Part shown: piece after piece, positions 6,759 through 10,053 of the stretch
Numbering within the stretch: position 1 is the stretch's first letter
Layout of the letters: every line of letters begins with the position of its first letter
Assembly: GCA_017995875.1 (NCBI GenBank)
Contig: JAGOIB010000074.1
Location: forward strand, 1 to 10,053
Length of the DNA: 10,053 nt
From: Saprospiraceae bacterium
GTDB lineage: Bacteria; Bacteroidota; Bacteroidia; Chitinophagales; Saprospiraceae
Reading direction: 5' to 3'
Position numbers and translations under genes: made by a program
Notes under the pieces: generated by a model
What the model was told of the DNA's origin: nothing
The model's database searches: none
Seen by the model: only the letters and a program-made list of their open reading frames with translations

Positions 6759-8216
6759 TTAAAACTGGAAATAAATAAACGAAGAGCTGCTTTCCTGGCT
6801 CAGCGCTAGTGCCATCAGCATCAGTGCCCATACCGTGGCCAAAACCCACCAGGGAATTTTATGTGCCAACTGTAAAACGGAGGTATTGCGCATCCACCAA
6901 TGCACCACCACCATCAATGATACGATCACCCATACTTTAATGATAGCAAGAGTGGTTAGTGCAGGTTCTGCATCCCCGAACATGCCAAACATAGAACCAA
7001 GCATCGTCCATGCTTGCGCAAAGGTAGTTGCCCTGAAAAAGACCCAGGTCACATTGATGAGGAAAAACGTAAACAATGCATAGATAAATGCCAGGGAAGT
7101 ATTACCGGAGGTGATCCCTGCCACTGCAATATCCTGATCCAGGTGTGCTTTTTTCCCGGAAAACTTATCCCGTATAAATTTTTCGACCCACAGGTAGAAG
7201 CCATGCAATCCTCCCCAAACTACAAAGGTCCAGTTTGCACCATGCCATAAGCCTCCGAGCAACATCGTCACCATTAGGTTGATGTATGTCTTGAGTTGTC
7301 CCTGACGGTTACCACCCAGAGGTATATAGAGATAGTCCCTTAGCCATGCAGACAAGGTGATATGCCACCTCCGCCAGAAATCAGAAAAACCAACGGCTGC
7401 ATAGGGATATTTAAAGTTTTCAGGCAAAATAAATCCAAGGCACAACGCGACTCCTATCGCGCAGGTAGAGTAACCTGCAAAGTCAAAAAAGATCTGCCCC
7501 GAAAAAGCAAGCACTCCCATCCACGCATCCAGCGCAAGGTATGATCCAGTGTTTCCAAATATGTCATTGGCTGTAGGTGCCAACTGCCCATCTGCAAGCA
7601 CAACTTTCATAAACAGTCCAAGGGTCAGCAGGAGCAGGCCTTCTGTCATCTGTTTCATAGTTGCACTGCGAGGAGATTCAAACTGCGGAACCAACTGCGG
7701 AGGCCTAACAATAGGGCCGGCAACGAGATGTGGAAAGAATGTTACAAAAAGTGAAAAATCAAGCATCGACTTGACCGGTTCACTCTTCTTGTAATACATG
7801 TCTATCGTATAGCAAAGTGTGGTGAAGGTGTAAAACGAAATACCTGCTGGAAGAATGATGTTAGGTTTAGCCGGACTGAAGTCAATGCCGATCAGGTTGA
7901 CCAGCGTGACAAAATTTTCCAATAAGAAGGTGCCGTATTTAAAAAAACAAAGCATGCCCAGGTTGCCGATGAGGCTGAGGACGAGGAGTAGTCTTTTCTT
8001 GGTGACATTGGTTTGGGTATACAATGCCCGTCCTACAAAGAAATCTACTACAGTCGACAACCACAGCAGGAGGATAAACGGCGGGTTCCATGCCGCATAA
8101 AAAACATAGCTCCCGAGCAGGAGAATAATCTTTCTCGCCTTCCATGCAATGGGAAGATTGTACAGGCAAAGCATGACGATGAAAAAGGCTATGAAGGTGT
8201 AGGAGTTGAATACCAT
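6759..8216 (-). CDS. MBOAT-family O-acyltransferase (AlgI/DltB-like)
   Basis: This polytopic inner-membrane enzyme has 485 residues, typical of the AlgI group, and many hydrophobic helices. Diagnostic segments are LPAGISFYTF (122-131), PHLVAGPIVRP (162-172), FFDFAGYS (243-250), FWRRWHITLSAWLRDYLYIPLGG (280-302) and GGLWHGANWTFVVWGGLHG (321-339). His325 is the conserved MBOAT histidine and His285 is also conserved in this group. The end SSSSFIYFQF is typical. AlgI-like proteins pass acetyl groups across the membrane to a periplasmic transferase that modifies a polysaccharide. The upstream SGNH gene, 55 bases away on the same strand, would be that partner, so the two probably form an operon and act together. 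The acceptor glycan cannot be read from the window. Wall teichoic substrates (DltB) are unlikely in a Gram-negative host. Confidence 0.94.
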   Translation of the reverse strand: MVFNSYTFIAFFIVMLCLYNLPIAWKARKIILLLGSYVFYAAWNPPFILLLWLSTVVDFFVGRALYTQTNVTKKRLLLVLSLIGNLGMLCFFKYGTFLLENFVTLVNLIGIDFSPAKPNIILPAGISFYTFTTLCYTIDMYYKKSEPVKSMLDFSLFVTFFPHLVAGPIVRPPQLVPQFESPRSATMKQMTEGLLLLTLGLFMKVVLADGQLAPTANDIFGNTGSYLALDAWMGVLAFSGQIFFDFAGYSTCAIGVALCLGFILPENFKYPYAAVGFSDFWRRWHITLSAWLRDYLYIPLGGNRQGQLKTYINLMVTMLLGGLWHGANWTFVVWGGLHGFYLWVEKFIRDKFSGKKAHLDQDIAVAGITSGNTSLAFIYALFTFFLINVTWVFFRATTFAQAWTMLGSMFGMFGDAEPALTTLAIIKVWVIVSLMVVVHWWMRNTSVLQLAHKIPWWVLATVWALMLMALALSQESSSSFIYFQF

Positions 8217-8231
8217 TTAATAAAATGTTGA

Positions 8232-8263
8232 AAGCTTAGGAGATTAGTAGCTTAGAAGGTTAG
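8232..8263. repeat. Four degenerate octamers NNNNTTAG between the SGNH and MBOAT genes
   Basis: AAGCTTAG, GAGATTAG, TAGCTTAG and AAGGTTAG follow one another without gaps, and a further ATTAG lies at 8271-8275. Read on the coding (minus) strand the unit is CTAANNNN. The array fills most of the 55-base gap after the SGNH stop codon. Fixed half and variable half distinguish it from a slippage product of one unit. Confidence 0.7.
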
Positions 8264-8271
8264 GGTGTTGA

Positions 8272-9315
8272 TTAGATGTTGTTCATATTGGGGAATTTCC
8301 AGCCTTGTTTTTCCTGAAGAATCCGTATAAAATGCTTCGTAAAATCTATTGCATCGGTAGGAGACAGGTGAGAAAATTCAGGGCAGATATAATGACTGGT
8401 TTCAGGGAAGTCTTCATAATGTATGCCGGGACATCCGGTAGTAGTTAAAATCTTTTCCCAATACTGATCCCTTGGAAATCCTAACAGTTCTTTTTCTTTA
8501 AATGGGCCGCTGGAAGGAGTGCGTACAAAGAGTACCGAACCTCCTCTTGCAATGATTTTGTCTGTTGCTACTTTGACGGTCTGTAATATGGAATCAAGGG
8601 GGGCTCCACTGATGGGAGGCTTTTTGTTTAAGCTGCCAAACAGTGCCCAGATCGAACGTTGTTTGTTAATTTGATTGGTGTCCGCGAGAAACAAAGGACC
8701 CATGTACTCCTGGCGACTGAAGTGGACTCGATCAAAATCACGGGGAAATATAGGTCCCATCCATACACCCGGCCTACTGGGTATTTCCCAATGTTCCATC
8801 AGTGAATTGAGCGATATATCTTCTCTGTCAAGGAATACAAATGTGGACTCCAGACCTTTGTTTAAAATAAAACTTGCCCGTTGCGCCGGTGTGATATCAT
8901 GATAATATTTTAGTGCCTTGTCAGGTCGGGCACGATTGCCGGGATTAGTGGAAAAGAAAAGGCCTTCGGTTACATCAATGATGAGCCTGCCTTTAAATTT
9001 TGGGTCGTCAGCCAGATCGTATAAGACAGGTACCGGGGTGCTTCCTACACAGGCAAGTTGAACAGGGTCATCTCCTGTGACAGATTTCCAGGTATCTATA
9101 TCCAGGTCAAACTTGATCCGGGAGGAACCAATAAAGACAGTTGATTTGTCGGAGGGCTGATAAACCCTGCCGCGATGGTAAGCCCACAATGGCCCGTCAT
9201 CATCGAAAGAAATGTTGACACCCTCGTGACGCATATACATTTCCCAGGCGAGGATACCCAGGATAAAAAGCAAAGCAGCGGCTACGGCTGGCCTCGCAAG
9301 TGGTGTGGAGGACAT
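8272..9315 (-). CDS. Membrane-anchored SGNH-like protein, AlgJ/DltD-type partner of the MBOAT
   Basis: The 347-residue product has one N-terminal hydrophobic segment (10-24) after a short basic start, so it is probably an inner-membrane-anchored periplasmic protein. FIGSSRIKFDLD (61-72) fits SGNH block I with Ser65 as candidate nucleophile; LACVGSTP (88-95) fits block II. Near the end CPEFSHLSPTDA (311-322) takes the place of the usual DxxH, with Glu313 instead of Asp and His316. Proteins of this kind (AlgJ, AlgX, PatB, DltD) work with MBOAT acyltransferases to acetylate extracellular polymers, and the MBOAT gene follows by 55 bases. Domain assignment rests on motifs and context; overall similarity to named members is not visible. 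The gene begins 226 bases downstream of the desaturase stop, beyond a terminator, so it needs its own promoter. TAGTTTTA 18 bases before the ATG (minus strand) is a weak candidate. Confidence 0.75.
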   Translation of the reverse strand: MSSTPLARPAVAAALLFILGILAWEMYMRHEGVNISFDDDGPLWAYHRGRVYQPSDKSTVFIGSSRIKFDLDIDTWKSVTGDDPVQLACVGSTPVPVLYDLADDPKFKGRLIIDVTEGLFFSTNPGNRARPDKALKYYHDITPAQRASFILNKGLESTFVFLDREDISLNSLMEHWEIPSRPGVWMGPIFPRDFDRVHFSRQEYMGPLFLADTNQINKQRSIWALFGSLNKKPPISGAPLDSILQTVKVATDKIIARGGSVLFVRTPSSGPFKEKELLGFPRDQYWEKILTTTGCPGIHYEDFPETSHYICPEFSHLSPTDAIDFTKHFIRILQEKQGWKFPNMNNI

Positions 9316-9455
9316 TGGTTTTTGTTTTGTTAAAACTAATGGATATAAAGATCATTAAACTTTTGGTGTAGACAAAAATTAGTTTTGATCCCCATACGTG
9401 ATCGTTGAACCACTAGACTGGGTTGCGTATGAAGTCTCTTATAATATCCAGACAT

Positions 9456-9489
9456 AAAAAAAGGGACCAACACAAGGTTGATCCCTTTT
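9456..9489 (-). terminator. Intrinsic terminator of the desaturase-like gene
   Basis: On the minus strand a 13-bp stem (AAAAGGGATCAAC with GTTGGTCCCTTTT, one G-U pair) closes a 5-base loop CTTGT and runs into seven T. It begins 52 bases after the stop codon at 9542. Read on the plus strand the same stem has a C-A mismatch and a short T tail, so the minus orientation is favoured. Confidence 0.85.
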
Positions 9490-9541
9490 CATAATTCTTT
9501 AGTAAGCTATATAGCTATACAGTATCTCAAGGATGATACAA

Positions 9542-10053
9542 TCAAACAATGGGCATTACCCTTGCTCGCAATAAGTCTTCTGCTTCTTGCTGGCTACTGA
9601 ACGTATTGTCAATATTGACCAGGTTTTCAGCCAGTTTATCAAAGCGTTTGTTCATCACCCAGAAAAAGATGTGGAGGTAATGGATGCCGTCGAAGATAAA
9701 CGTCTTGTTTTTCTTGAAATTCTCGATATTTTTTAGAAATACCCCCGGTATTTCGGTGTAATGTAATCCAGGATTGTAGTGGTGGATAGCATGATAGCCG
9801 TCATTCCAGCAATTCTGGTTATACACATTGTTGATACAATTAAATGTGCTGCTGAAGTGGCCTTCCGGATTGCTCTGATCAACAAAGCAATGCTGCGTCC
9901 AATTGCCCATCATCATGATAAAACGGGCATAGAACATGGGAATGATAAAAATCATGAGCGTCGCCTTGAAATTGACGAAGCACATCAATACGCAAAACAG
10001 AATAAAAGAGAATTCGCCGAAGGTCATGCGCGTGTAAATTTTTCTTTTCTTCC
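9542..10053 (-). CDS. Fatty-acid-desaturase-like membrane protein (C-terminal part, cut by window end)
   Basis: About 169 C-terminal residues are visible; the frame stays open past ATG 10027 (upstream residues KKRKIYTR) to the window edge, so that ATG is internal and the true start lies outside. Numbering from it: two hydrophobic segments at 6-20 and 22-40, then NWTQHCFVD (42-50), and CWNDGYHAIHHYNPGLHYTEIP (73-94), which holds an HxxHH box (His79, His82, His83). Histidine boxes of this kind bind the di-iron centre in membrane desaturases and hydroxylases. The earlier HxxxH boxes must lie off-window. The reaction (lipid desaturation or hydroxylation) cannot be settled. A terminator closes the unit at 9456-9489, so it is probably not co-transcribed with the O-acetylation pair. 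Confidence 0.85.
   Translation of the reverse strand, partial: KKRKIYTRMTFGEFSFILFCVLMCFVNFKATLMIFIIPMFYARFIMMMGNWTQHCFVDQSNPEGHFSSTFNCINNVYNQNCWNDGYHAIHHYNPGLHYTEIPGVFLKNIENFKKNKTFIFDGIHYLHIFFWVMNKRFDKLAENLVNIDNTFSSQQEAEDLLRARVMPIV

Noticed and set aside
9429..9494. Plus-strand 21-codon open frame beginning MKSLIIS
   Set aside because: It runs through both arms of the terminator hairpin and has no supporting promoter spacing or recognisable composition.

Overview
The window reads as chromosomal DNA of a Gram-negative member of the Bacteroidota, most likely Chitinophagaceae-like or another sphingobacterial or cytophagal lineage. The grounds are: a propeller-type hybrid sensor with Y_Y_Y and HisKA_3 modules, a secreted VGIGT-repeat protein with a C-terminal S74 chaperone domain, start codons mostly without Shine-Dalgarno sequences, several TAnnTTTG promoter boxes, and moderately AT-rich DNA. 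No tRNA, rRNA, CRISPR array, insertion sequence or phage module was seen.

Left part (1-5421, almost all minus strand). A doubtful C-terminal scrap of a plus-strand gene (2-49) faces a secreted S74/YadA-head-like surface protein (129-1670). Upstream of that lies a two-component pair transcribed leftward: a one-pass propeller histidine kinase (2419 to at least 5271), then a NarL/FixJ response regulator (1739-2368). Two details stand out. An identical 16-bp element occurs 40 and 38 bp upstream of the start codons of the surface protein and the regulator. In both places it is exactly 22 bp from a TAnnTTTG-like box, which suggests shared control and possibly autoregulation. The kinase frame also continues upstream through a good signal peptide but contains no ATG, GTG or TTG to start it.

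Middle part (5440-6753, plus strand). Divergent from the kinase are a small membrane protein with a CNIG motif (5485-5871), probably on leaderless mRNA, and a lipoprotein with a beta-strand-rich, barrel-like body (5947-6753). Each has its own TAnnTTTG box. A 7-bp inverted repeat overlaps the first promoter.

Right part (6759-10053, minus strand). An SGNH/AlgJ-like membrane-anchored protein (8272-9315) is followed by an MBOAT O-acyltransferase of the AlgI/DltB type (6759-8216). The pair probably acetylates an exported glycan: the MBOAT moves acyl groups across the inner membrane and the SGNH protein acts on the periplasmic side. Further upstream is the C-terminal half of a membrane fatty-acid-desaturase-like protein (9542 to beyond the window end), closed by a strong intrinsic terminator at 9456-9489. 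Short tandem repeats lie just after two stop codons: three TAGCTGA heptamers (107-127) and four degenerate NNNNTTAG octamers (8232-8263).

No wholly new multi-gene system is evident. The best leads are the paired 16-bp promoter element, the missing start codon of the kinase, and the altered acid/His motif of the SGNH protein.
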